Positions 8,104 to 17,168 of a stretch of 64,000 nucleotides of DNA are shown here, one piece after another. This stretch comes from Fructilactobacillus lindneri DSM 20690 = JCM 11027. Its GTDB lineage: Bacteria; Bacillota; Bacilli; Lactobacillales; Lactobacillaceae. How positions within the stretch are numbered: the first letter of the stretch is position 1; each line of letters begins with the position of its first letter. Both the position numbers and the translations under genes were made by a program. The notes beneath the pieces are model-generated. The model worked only from the letters and a program-made list of their open reading frames with translations. It did no database searches and was not told where the DNA came from. The DNA is taken from contig NZ_MIYK01000001.1 of assembly GCF_002907375.1 (NCBI RefSeq), forward strand, positions 310,001 through 374,000. The letters are read 5' to 3'.

Positions 8104-11100
8104 GTGAAATTAAAATCAATTCAGATTGCGGGATTTAAATCTTTTGCTGATAAAACAATCATAAATTTCCAAAAAGGATTAACAGGAATTGTAGGTCCAA
8201 ACGGAAGCGGTAAAAGTAATGTCATTGAAGCCGTTCGATGGGCATTAGGAGAGCAATCTGCTAAAAGCCTTCGTGGTAAAAAAATGAAAGACGTTATTTT
8301 TTCTGGATCAAAATATCGTCATCCTTTAAATCGGGCAGAAGTTAGTTTGATTTTTGATAATTCAACTCATTTTTTAGATTCTGATTATAGCGAAGTTAAA
8401 ATCACTAGAACATACTATCGAAATGGTGAAAGTATTTATTCCATTAATGATAAAGAGTGTTTATTACGTGATATTAATAATTTGTTTATGGATACAGGAT
8501 TAGGTGAAGGATCTTTATCAATCATTTCGCAAGGTAATGTTGATGACATTTTAGATGATGATGTTGAAAAACGTCGTTCTATTATTGAAACTGCTGCTGG
8601 TGTATATCGATATAAAAAGCAAAAGAATGAATCTAAGAAAAAATTAGAAGAAACGCAATTTAACTTAGATCGTATTTCTGACATTACTAGTGAAATAAAA
8701 AAGCAAATGACTCCACTAAAAAAGCAAAGCGAAACCGCTTCGCTTTATTTGCGTAAAAAAAAGTACTTAAGTCAATTAGAATATAATGCATTTAATCTTG
8801 AAATCAATCAAGATGAGAATAAAAAGAAACAAATATCTAATGAAATATCTAAACTTAGTCAAAACTGCTTAGATTTGAATCATCGTTTAACTGATTTAAA
8901 ATCTGAAAAAAAGAATTTAAATGGTAGTATAGAATCCTTAAATGCCGAACAAGAAAAGCTACAGCAAGAACTTTTAACGAATACTAAAACGTTGGAAACT
9001 GTTAATAGTGAAGAACGTTTGTATGAGCAAAGAGAACAATTTAATTCTCAGAAAAAAAATGATTTAGAGAAAAGAATATTAGATCTTAAAGCTCAAAGAG
9101 ATACTTTAATCATTGAAGTTAAAAAAAATGAAAATGAATTAGTAAAAATAAAAAATAATATTAAAAATTTTGATAAATCAAAGCGAGTTTCAAATGACCA
9201 AAAATTGTCATTTGAAATAAATAAAAAAGAAAAAGAATTAGAAAAAAATCGTAGTGATTATGTTGATTTAATGCAACAAATTACGAATAAAAGAAATGAT
9301 ATGCGTTTAAACCAAAAATTGTCGCAGCAAAGTAATAATGAGTCAGCAGAACAACAAAGACAAATTAGAGCTTATCAAGATCAAGTTAGTGAAATTAAAA
9401 CTAAAATAGATTCTGATGAAATAGAATTAAAAGAATTACAAGCTAATATTTATATTACTAATAAGCAATTTTATGATATAAATGTTCAATCAGATAAAAT
9501 AGAAAAACAAATTGAAGATTACCAAGAAAATTGGTATGCTGATGTGCGAAATTATCAAGAAATAAAGACTGAACGAGATAGTTTGCAGTCAATGTTAGAA
9601 AGCCATAACAATCTTTATCGAGGAACACGTAATTTATTAAAACAACGTAATAAATTACCAGGGATTCTAGGAACAGTTAGCGACTTCATTAGTGTTCCAA
9701 AAGAGTACGTAACAGCAATTGAAATTACTTTAAGTAGTTCAATTCAACAGATAATCGTTGATAATGTAACTAATGCACGTAATGCAATTCGTTTTTTGAA
9801 TAAAAATAAACAAGGAAGAGTAACTTTACTTCCCATACAAGAAATTAATGAACGTTTACTTAGTCCTAGAATCCTTGATTTAATTAAAAATAAACCTGGA
9901 TTTATGGGTATTGCAGCTAATTTAGTTCAAATGCCGAATAATATGGAAAAAGTAAAAAATCATTTACTTGGAAATGTAATAATTACTGATAATTTGAAAC
10001 ATGCTACTGAACTAAGTAAAACAGTTCATCATCGAGTTAAATTTGTTTCTTTAAATGGTGACGTGATTAATTCAGGCGGATCTATTACAGGTGGTAAGAA
10101 TCAACATCAAAATGAAGGAATTTTAAGCCAAAAAAACAAATTAATAAAACTTAATATTCAAGTTGAAAAAAAAGGTAAAAAGTTAAAAGATGATGAGTTA
10201 AAGCTTAATCAAACTAAAAAAATTAATGAAGAAATTCAGCAAAAAAAGAATGAACTTTACAAATTAACTAGTGATTTAAAATCAAAATTAGAGCTAAAAC
10301 AAAAAAGTTTAACTTTAAATAAAATTGAATTTGACAAAAATAACCGAAACATTAAAGCATTACAAATTAAAATTAGCGGAAGTTTTAGTGATAATAATTA
10401 TAATGAACATGAATTCAATAATGTCATTAAACAATTACAAATAAAAATTGAAAATAATCAAAAGTTAAATGAAAAATTAAAAAGTGAAATTGATGAATTA
10501 AAATTAAAACAAAATCAAAGTAAACAAAGTTTGAATGAAATTAATCAAAAATTAGTAGTTGCTGATGAACGAAAAAGAAATTTAAATCAGCAAAAGAGTA
10601 ATTTGGCTAATCAATTACAAAGTGTTAATCAACAATTGTCAGATTCAAGAAATAAAATCAAAGAATTAACTGCTGAATTGAACCAAACTATTAAATTAGA
10701 TAACGTAAATACTGACAATATTAAACAATCAATAAAAATCATCCAAATTAAAATTGATCAAATTAAACAAAAAACAAAGATTAATAAAGAAAAAATCATT
10801 AAAATTGACAAACAAATTAGTGAAAATCAAGATGAAACAATTAATCAAAATGAAAAGCTTCATCAATTTCAATCGCAACTCAATGTAATTTCTGATAATC
10901 TTAAAAAAAATAAAAACAAAATAAAAGACTTAGAAATTAATTATGATAAATTTTCAAAACTAACATTAAATTTTGATGAAATTAGGCAAAAAATTTCAAA
11001 TGTTAAACAGGAATTAAGTGAACTTGGTAATGTTAATATAGGTGCAATTAAGTCATATGAAGAACTTAAAGAACGTTATGATTTTATGCAACATCAAATG

Positions 11101-11637
11101 AATGATTTAAATGTAGCTAAAAATCAATTGTTAAGCATTATGAATAAAATGGATGAAACGGTTAAGGTTCGTTTTGAAAAAACGTACCAAAACATTTCCC
11201 AAGTATTTTCTAAAGTTTTTCGCAATATCTTTGGCGGTGGTGAAGCTAAGTTAGAATTAAATGATCCTCATCACTTATTAACTACTGGAATTGATATTAT
11301 AGTAAAACCGCCTGGAAAGAGATTTAGAAACATTAGTTTATTATCCGGGGGCGAAAAAGCTTTAACAGCTTTAGCATTATTATTTGCAATTTTAGAAGTT
11401 AAACCAGTTCCATTTGTAATTTTAGATGAAGCTGAGTCTGCACTCGATCCTGCAAACGTTGATAGATTTGCTCGTTATATTCAAGACTTAAAGCAGGAAA
11501 TCCAATTTATAGTTATTACACATAGAAAAGAAACCATGGTATATGCTGATAATCTATATGGGGTTACTATGCAAGATTCTGGAATATCAAAGCTAGTATC
11601 GGTAAACTTAAATGATGATAAACATAGGGAGAATTAA
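8104..11637 (+). CDS. smc: chromosome segregation protein SMC
   Basis: Condensin ATPase that organises and segregates the chromosome together with ScpA/ScpB. 1177 residues: N-terminal Walker A GPNGSGKSNVIEAVRW near 31-46, a long Lys/Asn/Gln-rich coiled coil, a central hinge (about 510-680) containing INSGGSITGG, a returning coiled coil, and C-terminal LLSGGEKALTALALLFA signature followed by Walker B FVILDEAESALD. The start is GTG with a weak GAGG site. rnc-smc-ftsY is a conserved Firmicutes order; ftsY begins two bases after the stop. Confidence 0.97.
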   Translation: MKLKSIQIAGFKSFADKTIINFQKGLTGIVGPNGSGKSNVIEAVRWALGEQSAKSLRGKKMKDVIFSGSKYRHPLNRAEVSLIFDNSTHFLDSDYSEVKITRTYYRNGESIYSINDKECLLRDINNLFMDTGLGEGSLSIISQGNVDDILDDDVEKRRSIIETAAGVYRYKKQKNESKKKLEETQFNLDRISDITSEIKKQMTPLKKQSETASLYLRKKKYLSQLEYNAFNLEINQDENKKKQISNEISKLSQNCLDLNHRLTDLKSEKKNLNGSIESLNAEQEKLQQELLTNTKTLETVNSEERLYEQREQFNSQKKNDLEKRILDLKAQRDTLIIEVKKNENELVKIKNNIKNFDKSKRVSNDQKLSFEINKKEKELEKNRSDYVDLMQQITNKRNDMRLNQKLSQQSNNESAEQQRQIRAYQDQVSEIKTKIDSDEIELKELQANIYITNKQFYDINVQSDKIEKQIEDYQENWYADVRNYQEIKTERDSLQSMLESHNNLYRGTRNLLKQRNKLPGILGTVSDFISVPKEYVTAIEITLSSSIQQIIVDNVTNARNAIRFLNKNKQGRVTLLPIQEINERLLSPRILDLIKNKPGFMGIAANLVQMPNNMEKVKNHLLGNVIITDNLKHATELSKTVHHRVKFVSLNGDVINSGGSITGGKNQHQNEGILSQKNKLIKLNIQVEKKGKKLKDDELKLNQTKKINEEIQQKKNELYKLTSDLKSKLELKQKSLTLNKIEFDKNNRNIKALQIKISGSFSDNNYNEHEFNNVIKQLQIKIENNQKLNEKLKSEIDELKLKQNQSKQSLNEINQKLVVADERKRNLNQQKSNLANQLQSVNQQLSDSRNKIKELTAELNQTIKLDNVNTDNIKQSIKIIQIKIDQIKQKTKINKEKIIKIDKQISENQDETINQNEKLHQFQSQLNVISDNLKKNKNKIKDLEINYDKFSKLTLNFDEIRQKISNVKQELSELGNVNIGAIKSYEELKERYDFMQHQMNDLNVAKNQLLSIMNKMDETVKVRFEKTYQNISQVFSKVFRNIFGGGEAKLELNDPHHLLTTGIDIIVKPPGKRFRNISLLSGGEKALTALALLFAILEVKPVPFVILDEAESALDPANVDRFARYIQDLKQEIQFIVITHRKETMVYADNLYGVTMQDSGISKLVSVNLNDDKHREN

Positions 11638-11639
11638 AA

Positions 11640-12896
11640 ATGGGATTATTTGATATTTTTAAAAAGAAAAATAAAGAAAATAGTGAATTAGAAAAAGAAA
11701 ATAATGAGCCACAAAATGATGAAGATATTGAGCAACCAACCAATGCTGAAACGGAAAATATAAACAATTCAAAAGATGAACATGATTCAAATGAGAATAT
11801 TGAAGCTGGTAGTAATGAAAATACAACAGAATCATCAGAAAATGATGTATCAGATGATGATTTTGATAAAATGGAATTGGAAAACAATAATAATCATGAT
11901 GATGAAGATGAATCGATCAGTTCTAAAAATTCTGAATTGGATAATGATAAAAGCAATGATATTGATAAAGAAAAAAAATATGAACATGGATTATCAAAAT
12001 CACGTTCGTTAATAGGTCAAAAGTTAAATAGTTTATTTGCTAATTTCAGATCTGTGGATGATGAATTTTTTGAAGATTTAGAAGATACTTTAATTGAATC
12101 AGATGTTGGAGTGAAAACAGCAACCGAAATTAGTGATCAACTAAAAGAAGAAGTTAAATTAAATAACATAAAAAAAACTGCAGAAGTACAAAATTTTATT
12201 GTTGAAAAATTAATTGATATGTACGATGCACCAGATGATGGCAAATCAGAATTAAATATTAATCCTGATGGTCCAACAGTGATTTTATTTATTGGGGTCA
12301 ATGGAGCTGGGAAGACAACTACAATTGGTAAATTAGCTAATAAATATCGTGAAGATGGTAAAAAAGTTTTGGTTGCAGCTGCTGACACATTTAGAGCTGG
12401 AGCGATTGAACAGCTTGACGAATGGGCTAAGCGTGATCATGTAGATATCGTTAAAAAAGATGAAGGTAGTGATCCAGCGTCAGTGGTTTACGATGCTGTC
12501 CAACGAGCTAAAAAAGAAAATTATGATATTTTATTCGTTGATACGGCGGGACGTTTGCAAAATAAAGTTAATTTGATGAACGAATTAGAAAAAATGAATA
12601 AAATCATTACACGTGAAATCCCAGGTGCACCACAAGAAGTATTGCTTGTAATTGATGCTACCATTGGTCAAAATGCTTTAGTTCAAGCTAAAATGTTTAA
12701 AGATGTTGCTAATATATCAGGTTTAGTATTAACTAAGTTAGATGGTACAGCTCGTGGTGGAATAATTATTGCAATCAAAAATGAACTTGGAATCCCAGTT
12801 AAATATGTAGGATTGGGAGAATCGGTAAATGATTTACAGGATTTTGATCCAAAAGAATTTGTTTACGGACTTTTTAAAGGGTTAATAAAGGAATAA
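11640..12896 (+). CDS. ftsY: signal recognition particle receptor FtsY
   Basis: GTPase receptor that docks ribosome-nascent-chain-SRP complexes at the membrane. 418 residues. The first ~120 residues are a very acidic, Asn/Glu/Asp-rich linker that starts with the basic membrane-contact sequence MGLFDIFKKKNKE; the NG domain follows with G1 GVNGAGKTTTIGKLA, ADTFRAGAIEQL, DTAGRLQNK and TKLDGTARGG. Low-complexity linkers are usual for FtsY. Two bases separate it from smc and six from ylxM, so these genes are probably cotranscribed with ffh. Confidence 0.97.
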   Translation: MGLFDIFKKKNKENSELEKENNEPQNDEDIEQPTNAETENINNSKDEHDSNENIEAGSNENTTESSENDVSDDDFDKMELENNNNHDDEDESISSKNSELDNDKSNDIDKEKKYEHGLSKSRSLIGQKLNSLFANFRSVDDEFFEDLEDTLIESDVGVKTATEISDQLKEEVKLNNIKKTAEVQNFIVEKLIDMYDAPDDGKSELNINPDGPTVILFIGVNGAGKTTTIGKLANKYREDGKKVLVAAADTFRAGAIEQLDEWAKRDHVDIVKKDEGSDPASVVYDAVQRAKKENYDILFVDTAGRLQNKVNLMNELEKMNKIITREIPGAPQEVLLVIDATIGQNALVQAKMFKDVANISGLVLTKLDGTARGGIIIAIKNELGIPVKYVGLGESVNDLQDFDPKEFVYGLFKGLIKE

Positions 12897-12902
12897 TAAT
12901 TC

Positions 12903-13262
12903 ATGAATGAAAACTTCGATTTAAAATTAGCAAAGGATAATCGAATTAATGCTTTAATTGATTTTTACGGGAGTTTATTAACTCCTAAACAAGCCGAATA
13001 TGTTTGTCAGTACTATGCAGATGATTTATCATTAGGAGAAATCTCGGAAAACTTTAATGTTAGTCGTCAGGCGGTTTATGATAATATTCGACGAACTGAA
13101 CAAACTTTAGAAAAATATGAAGCAAAAATGTGTTTGTATGATAAATTTCTAAAGAGAAACAAAATAATTGATAATTTACAAGATTATGTCAAAAAAACAT
13201 ATAATAATGATAAATATATTAATCAATTAGTTGATAAATTAGAAAAAATAGAGGAAGAATAG
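12903..13262 (+). CDS. ylxM: YlxM/p13-family SRP-associated DNA-binding protein (UPF0122)
   Basis: Small 119-residue helix-turn-helix protein resembling sigma-factor region 4: YADDLSLGEISENFNVSRQA near 40-59. In Streptococcus and Bacillus the homologue modulates SRP GTPase activity and is encoded next to ffh, as here, with 11 bases between them. The C-terminal half is a charged helix. Assignment rests on motif, length and position. Confidence 0.93.
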   Translation: MNENFDLKLAKDNRINALIDFYGSLLTPKQAEYVCQYYADDLSLGEISENFNVSRQAVYDNIRRTEQTLEKYEAKMCLYDKFLKRNKIIDNLQDYVKKTYNNDKYINQLVDKLEKIEEE

Positions 13263-13273
13263 AAGGTTATAAA

Positions 13274-14710
13274 ATGGCATTCGAAGGGTTAACTAATAAA
13301 TTACAAAATGCTTTTAGAAATTTGCGTGGTAAAGGTAAGATTAGTGAAGCAGATTTACGTGCTACAATGAGAGAAATTAGATTAGCATTATTAGATGCTG
13401 ATGTTAATTTTTCAGTTGTTCGTGATTTTGTAAAAAAAGTACAAGCTAAAGCAAATGGGGAAAATGTTCTTGAAGGATTAAATCCTGCACAGCAAATCAT
13501 TAAAATTGTTGATGATGAGTTGACACAAATGATGGGCGAAGAAACTACTTCGTTAATAAAAGCACCCAAAATACCAACAATCATAATGATGGTTGGACTT
13601 CAGGGAGCAGGTAAAACCACCACTGTTGGAAAATTAGCAAATCGCTTAAAAAATGATGATAATGCTCGACCATTATTGATAGCAGCCGATGTATATCGTC
13701 CAGCTGCTATTGAGCAATTACAACAAATTGGTAATCAAATTAACGTTCCTGTTTTTGATGAAGGTACAAATGTTGACCCAGTTAAAATTGTTGAAGATGG
13801 GTTAAAACAAGCTAAAGAAAATCATAATGACTATGTTTTTATTGATACTGCTGGTCGGCTACAAATCGATGAAAAATTAATGAAAGAACTCCAAAATATT
13901 AAAGAAGTTGCTAATCCAACTGATATTCTCTTAGTAGTTGATGCAATGACCGGTCAAAATGCCGTTAATACAGCAGAAGGATTTAATGATGCTCTAGATT
14001 TAACTGGTGTTATTTTAACTAAACTTGATGGGGATACTCGTGGTGGAGCAGCCTTATCAATTAAAGCAGTTACTGGTAAACCAATCCTTTATACTGGTCA
14101 AGGTGAAAAGATGAATGATTTGGACGTCTTTCACCCAGATCGAATGGCTTCTCGTATATTGGGAATGGGAGACGTTCTTTCATTAGTAGAAAAAACTCAA
14201 AAAAATGTTGATGAAAAAAAAGCAAAAGAATTAACTGAAAAAATTAAAGAAAATTCTTTTAATTTTGATGACTTTTTAGATCAGTTACAACAAATTCAAA
14301 ATATGGGACCTTTAAAAGATATTATTGGTATGATTCCTGGTATGGCCAATAATCCTGCTTTGAAAAATGTTAATATGGATCCAAAAGATTTAGAAAAAAT
14401 TAAAGCAATTATTTATTCTATGACTAATGAAGAACGTGAAAATCCAGATGTATTAAACCCTTCACGAAGAAGAAGAATTGCTCGAGGTTCTGCTCAGCCA
14501 ATTCAAAATGTTAATCGTTTGATTAAACAATTTGACCAAATGAAAAAAATGATGAATCAAGTATCAAATGGTAACATGTCTGGAATGCAAAATATGATGG
14601 AAGCAACTGGAATGGGTGGGGGAATGAGCAAGTTATCCAATATAGCTATGAAACGTATGAGTCGTAAAATGAAAAAAAATAAGCGTCGTCGTAAGAAAAA
14701 GAAAAAATAG
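13274..14710 (+). CDS. ffh: signal recognition particle protein Ffh
   Basis: GTPase subunit of SRP; binds signal peptides and 4.5S/6S-type RNA. 478 residues: N domain, G domain with [37 protein letters not shown] and [10 protein letters not shown], then a methionine-rich M domain (from about residue 320) with [15 protein letters not shown] and [13 protein letters not shown]-binding segment. It ends in a run of lysines and arginines. It belongs to the ftsY-ylxM-ffh unit; an inverted repeat follows, and rpsP has its own promoter. Confidence 0.97.
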   Translation: MAFEGLTNKLQNAFRNLRGKGKISEADLRATMREIRLALLDADVNFSVVRDFVKKVQAKANGENVLEGLNPAQQIIKIVDDELTQMMGEETTSLIKAPKIPTIIMMVGLQGAGKTTTVGKLANRLKNDDNARPLLIAADVYRPAAIEQLQQIGNQINVPVFDEGTNVDPVKIVEDGLKQAKENHNDYVFIDTAGRLQIDEKLMKELQNIKEVANPTDILLVVDAMTGQNAVNTAEGFNDALDLTGVILTKLDGDTRGGAALSIKAVTGKPILYTGQGEKMNDLDVFHPDRMASRILGMGDVLSLVEKTQKNVDEKKAKELTEKIKENSFNFDDFLDQLQQIQNMGPLKDIIGMIPGMANNPALKNVNMDPKDLEKIKAIIYSMTNEERENPDVLNPSRRRRIARGSAQPIQNVNRLIKQFDQMKKMMNQVSNGNMSGMQNMMEATGMGGGMSKLSNIAMKRMSRKMKKNKRRRKKKKK

Positions 14711-14713
14711 TAG

Positions 14714-14735
14714 TGTAAAGAAAAAACTCTTTACA
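14714..14735. repeat. inverted repeat overlapping the rpsP -35 box
   Basis: TGTAAAG (14714-14720) and CTTTACA (14729-14735) form a perfect inverted repeat whose right arm contains the TTTACA taken as the rpsP -35 element. It could act as a weak end hairpin for ffh (no good T run follows) or as an operator. Confidence 0.45.
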
Positions 14736-14758
14736 TTACAAATTATTCTTGTTATTAT
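14730..14758 (+). promoter_or_regulatory. promoter of rpsP-khpA
   Basis: TTTACA (14730-14735) and TATTAT (14753-14758) are separated by exactly 17 bases, 35 bases before the rpsP start codon. Confidence 0.65.
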
Positions 14759-14792
14759 AATAGGTGTTAAGAAACTTATAGGAGGTGTAATT

Positions 14793-15071
14793 ATGTCTGT
14801 TAAAATTCGTTTGAAACGTATGGGTTCAAAGAAAAATCCATTTTACCGTATTGTAGTTGCTGATTCACGTAGTCCTCGTGATGGTCGTTATATTGAAAAT
14901 GTTGGTACTTATAATCCATTAATTCAAGAAAACCAAGTAACTCTTGAAGAAGAAAATATTCTTAATTGGTTAGAAAAAGGCGCAAAGCCTTCTGATACAG
15001 TTAGAAATATCTTGTCAGATGCTGGAATTATGAAAAAACTTCATGATTTAAAGCTTGCTAATAAGAAATAA
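14793..15071 (+). CDS. rpsP: 30S ribosomal protein S16
   Basis: Small-subunit protein needed for 30S assembly. 92 residues with the family opening [31 protein letters not shown] split over the first 32 positions and the GTYNP turn. A full AGGAGGTG site precedes the ATG. It is followed after eight bases by the KH-domain gene khpA, the conserved order in Bacilli. Confidence 0.97.
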   Translation: MSVKIRLKRMGSKKNPFYRIVVADSRSPRDGRYIENVGTYNPLIQENQVTLEEENILNWLEKGAKPSDTVRNILSDAGIMKKLHDLKLANKK

Positions 15072-15079
15072 CCTTAATT

Positions 15080-15325
15080 ATGATTAATTTTGATAATTTA
15101 ATAAAAACCATTATTAAACCGTTAGTTAAATTTCCTGATGATATTAAAATATCTCATCAAGATACTGACGATTTTCATGAATATATTTTATCAACAAATG
15201 AAAAAGATGTTGGACGTGTGATTGGGAAACGTGGAAGAGTTGCTCAAACAATTCGTGCTATTGTTTATAGTGTCCATGTTCCTGATAATAAGCGAATTAA
15301 ACTTATTATTAATGACGGTAAATAA
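15080..15325 (+). CDS. khpA: KH-domain RNA-binding protein KhpA (YlqC)
   Basis: 81-residue single type II KH domain with the RNA-contacting GKRG loop (near 52-55 in VIGKRGRVAQTIRAIV). In streptococci and lactobacilli KhpA pairs with KhpB/EloR and affects cell elongation and RNA stability. Located between rpsP and rimM as in most Firmicutes. A strong hairpin separates it from rimM. Confidence 0.94.
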   Translation: MINFDNLIKTIIKPLVKFPDDIKISHQDTDDFHEYILSTNEKDVGRVIGKRGRVAQTIRAIVYSVHVPDNKRIKLIINDGK

Positions 15326-15329
15326 ATAG

Positions 15330-15371
15330 AAACTCTTAAATAAAACTTAGTTTTATTTAAGAGTTTTTTTA
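15330..15371 (+). terminator. terminator after khpA
   Basis: Long AT-rich stem (AAACTCTTAAATAAAA and its complement) with a short loop and a run of seven T, immediately before rimM. Confidence 0.85.
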
Positions 15372-15384
15372 GAACAGGTGAATT

Positions 15385-15900
15385 ATGCAATATTTAAATG
15401 TTGGAGAAATAGTTAATACTCAAGGTATTAAAGGCGAAGTAAGAGTTCAAGCTATTACTGATTTTCCAGATTCACGGTTTAAGGTCGGAGCAATTGTATA
15501 TGCTTTTCCCAAAAATAATGAAATTGTTCCACTTAAAATTGATGGATCTAGAAAACATAAAAATTTTATTTTACTTCATTTTAAAGGACTCAATTCAATT
15601 AATGATGTTGAATATCTTAAACCTTCATTATTAAAAATAAAACAAGAACAACAAAAAGATGATGAATTAAAACCAGGTGCATATTATTATCATCAAATTA
15701 TTGGTTTAAATGTTTTTGATACTAATAATAATAAATTAGGCGAAATTAAAGATATTATGGATCTTGGTCCGAATGATGTCTGGGTTGTTAAACGTAAAAA
15801 TCAAAAAGATTTATTATTACCTAAAATTGATGACGTCGTTAAAAAAGTTGATTTAGAAAATGATAAAGTTATTGTTGAAATGTTGAAAGGATTGGAATAG
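15385..15900 (+). CDS. rimM: ribosome maturation factor RimM
   Basis: Assists late 30S assembly by binding S19. 171 residues: N-terminal RimM barrel ([21 protein letters not shown]) and C-terminal PRC-barrel domain with [15 protein letters not shown] and [21 protein letters not shown] serves as ribosome binding site. trmD starts two bases after the stop. Confidence 0.95.
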   Translation: MQYLNVGEIVNTQGIKGEVRVQAITDFPDSRFKVGAIVYAFPKNNEIVPLKIDGSRKHKNFILLHFKGLNSINDVEYLKPSLLKIKQEQQKDDELKPGAYYYHQIIGLNVFDTNNNKLGEIKDIMDLGPNDVWVVKRKNQKDLLLPKIDDVVKKVDLENDKVIVEMLKGLE

Positions 15901-15901
15901 T

Positions 15902-16648
15902 TTGCAAATAGATATTTTAAGTCTCTTTCCAGACATTTTAAAAGGACCTTTAAATGCATCAATAATTGGCAAAGCAATTAATCGCAATCTTTTGAATATT
16001 GATATTACAAATTTTAGAGATTATTCTACTAATAAACATCATAACGTTGATGATATGCCATATGGTGGTGGAGCAGGAATGTTGTTGCAACCTCAACCAA
16101 TTATTGACGCATTTGATCATACTCAACAAGTGGCAAAAGAAAACGATATTTCAACTGGAAGAGTTATTTTAACTGATCCTGCTGGGAAAAAATTTGATGA
16201 AAATGTTGCAGCAGAATTAGCCAAAGAAGAACATCTAACTTTTTTATGTGGTCATTATGAAGGATACGATGAACGTATTAAACAAATTGTTACTGATGAA
16301 TATTCAATCGGAGATTATGTGCTAACTGGAGGGGAACTACCCACTCTTGTTATGATTGATGCCATTGCACGTTTGATTCCAGGAGTACTTGGAAATAAAG
16401 GATCAGCAGCAGATGATTCATTCTCAAGTGGGTTATTAGAATCTCCACAGTATACGCGTCCTGCTAATTTCAGAGGTCAAGAAGTTCCAGCAGTATTAAC
16501 TAGTGGAGATCACCAAAAAATTTCTGATTGGAGATTAAAAGAATCTTTAAGAAAGACTTATTTAAGACGTCCAGATTTAATTAATTATAAAAAACTTTCT
16601 AAAAAAGCAATTAAATTACTTGCTGAAGTTAAGATTGAAGAAGAATAA
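15902..16648 (+). CDS. trmD: tRNA (guanine-N1-)-methyltransferase TrmD
   Basis: Methylates G37 of tRNAs to prevent frameshifting, using S-adenosylmethionine through a trefoil-knot (SPOUT) fold. 248 residues with [13 protein letters not shown] near 50-62, [13 protein letters not shown] (knot, SAM site) and [14 protein letters not shown]. The start is TTG directly behind the rimM stop codon, so translation is probably coupled; GGATTGGAA in the rimM end can act as the ribosome binding site. The rimM-trmD-rplS order is standard. Confidence 0.96.
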   Translation: MQIDILSLFPDILKGPLNASIIGKAINRNLLNIDITNFRDYSTNKHHNVDDMPYGGGAGMLLQPQPIIDAFDHTQQVAKENDISTGRVILTDPAGKKFDENVAAELAKEEHLTFLCGHYEGYDERIKQIVTDEYSIGDYVLTGGELPTLVMIDAIARLIPGVLGNKGSAADDSFSSGLLESPQYTRPANFRGQEVPAVLTSGDHQKISDWRLKESLRKTYLRRPDLINYKKLSKKAIKLLAEVKIEEE

Positions 16649-16660
16649 TGTAAATTAACC

Positions 16661-16690
16661 TTTACTATTTTTAAATTTTTATGATATAAT
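16661..16690 (+). promoter_or_regulatory. promoter of rplS
   Basis: TTTACT (16661-16666) and a consensus TATAAT (16685-16690) lie 18 bases apart in the gap between trmD and rplS. Confidence 0.65.
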
Positions 16691-16696
16691 TTATAT

Positions 16697-16757
16697 TGAT
16701 TGTTAAACTAAATACAACAGTATTCCGCTGTCGAGTAGATATGAGTGCTAGTTAGGA
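16697..16757 (+). promoter_or_regulatory. possible L19 leader of rplS mRNA
   Basis: About 70 transcribed bases precede rplS and contain a small hairpin (ACAG 16717-16720 / CTGT 16728-16731 with TATTCCG in the loop) and a conserved-looking CGAGTAG...GAGTGCTAG stretch. Firmicutes often carry an autoregulatory L19 leader here. Position and size fit; I could not verify the structure. Confidence 0.3.
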
Positions 16758-16766
16758 GAATTTATT

Positions 16767-17126
16767 ATGCGTCAAAACAAATTGATTGAAAAGATTAATA
16801 GTGATCAATTACGTTCAGATATTCCAGACTTTCGTGCTGGTGATACTATTAAGGTATCAGTTAAAGTTGTTGAAGGTGACAACGAAAGAATTCAGGACTT
16901 TACTGGGGTTGTAATTAAACGTCGTGGTGCTGGTATTCAAGCAACTTATACTGTTCGTAAGATTAGTAATGGTGTTGGAGTGGAAAGAATTTTCCCATTG
17001 AATTCACCACGTGTTGAAAAAATTGAAGTTATTAGACACGGTAAAGTACGTCGTTCTAAGCTTTATTACTTACGTGATCGTCAAGGGAAAGCTGCTCGTA
17101 TCAAGCAATCTTTCAAAAAACGTTAA
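16767..17126 (+). CDS. rplS: 50S ribosomal protein L19
   Basis: Large-subunit protein at the subunit interface. 119 residues with [29 protein letters not shown] and the ending [11 protein letters not shown] typical of the family. TTAGGAG precedes the ATG. It has its own promoter and a strong terminator, so it can be expressed apart from trmD. Confidence 0.97.
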   Translation: MRQNKLIEKINSDQLRSDIPDFRAGDTIKVSVKVVEGDNERIQDFTGVVIKRRGAGIQATYTVRKISNGVGVERIFPLNSPRVEKIEVIRHGKVRRSKLYYLRDRQGKAARIKQSFKKR

Positions 17127-17129
17127 AAA

Positions 17130-17168
17130 TAAAAAAGAGATTAGACAACAATGTCTAATCTCTTTTTT
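17130..17168. terminator. bidirectional terminator between rplS and the permease
   Basis: Perfect stem AAAAAAGAGATTAGACA / TGTCTAATCTCTTTTTT with a four-base loop, with T runs in both orientations. The permease stop codon lies at its right edge. Confidence 0.9.

Noticed and set aside
11776-12012. Small Met/Ile-rich frame inside ftsY
   Set aside because: Shadow of the acidic GAT/GAA-rich linker of FtsY read in another frame.
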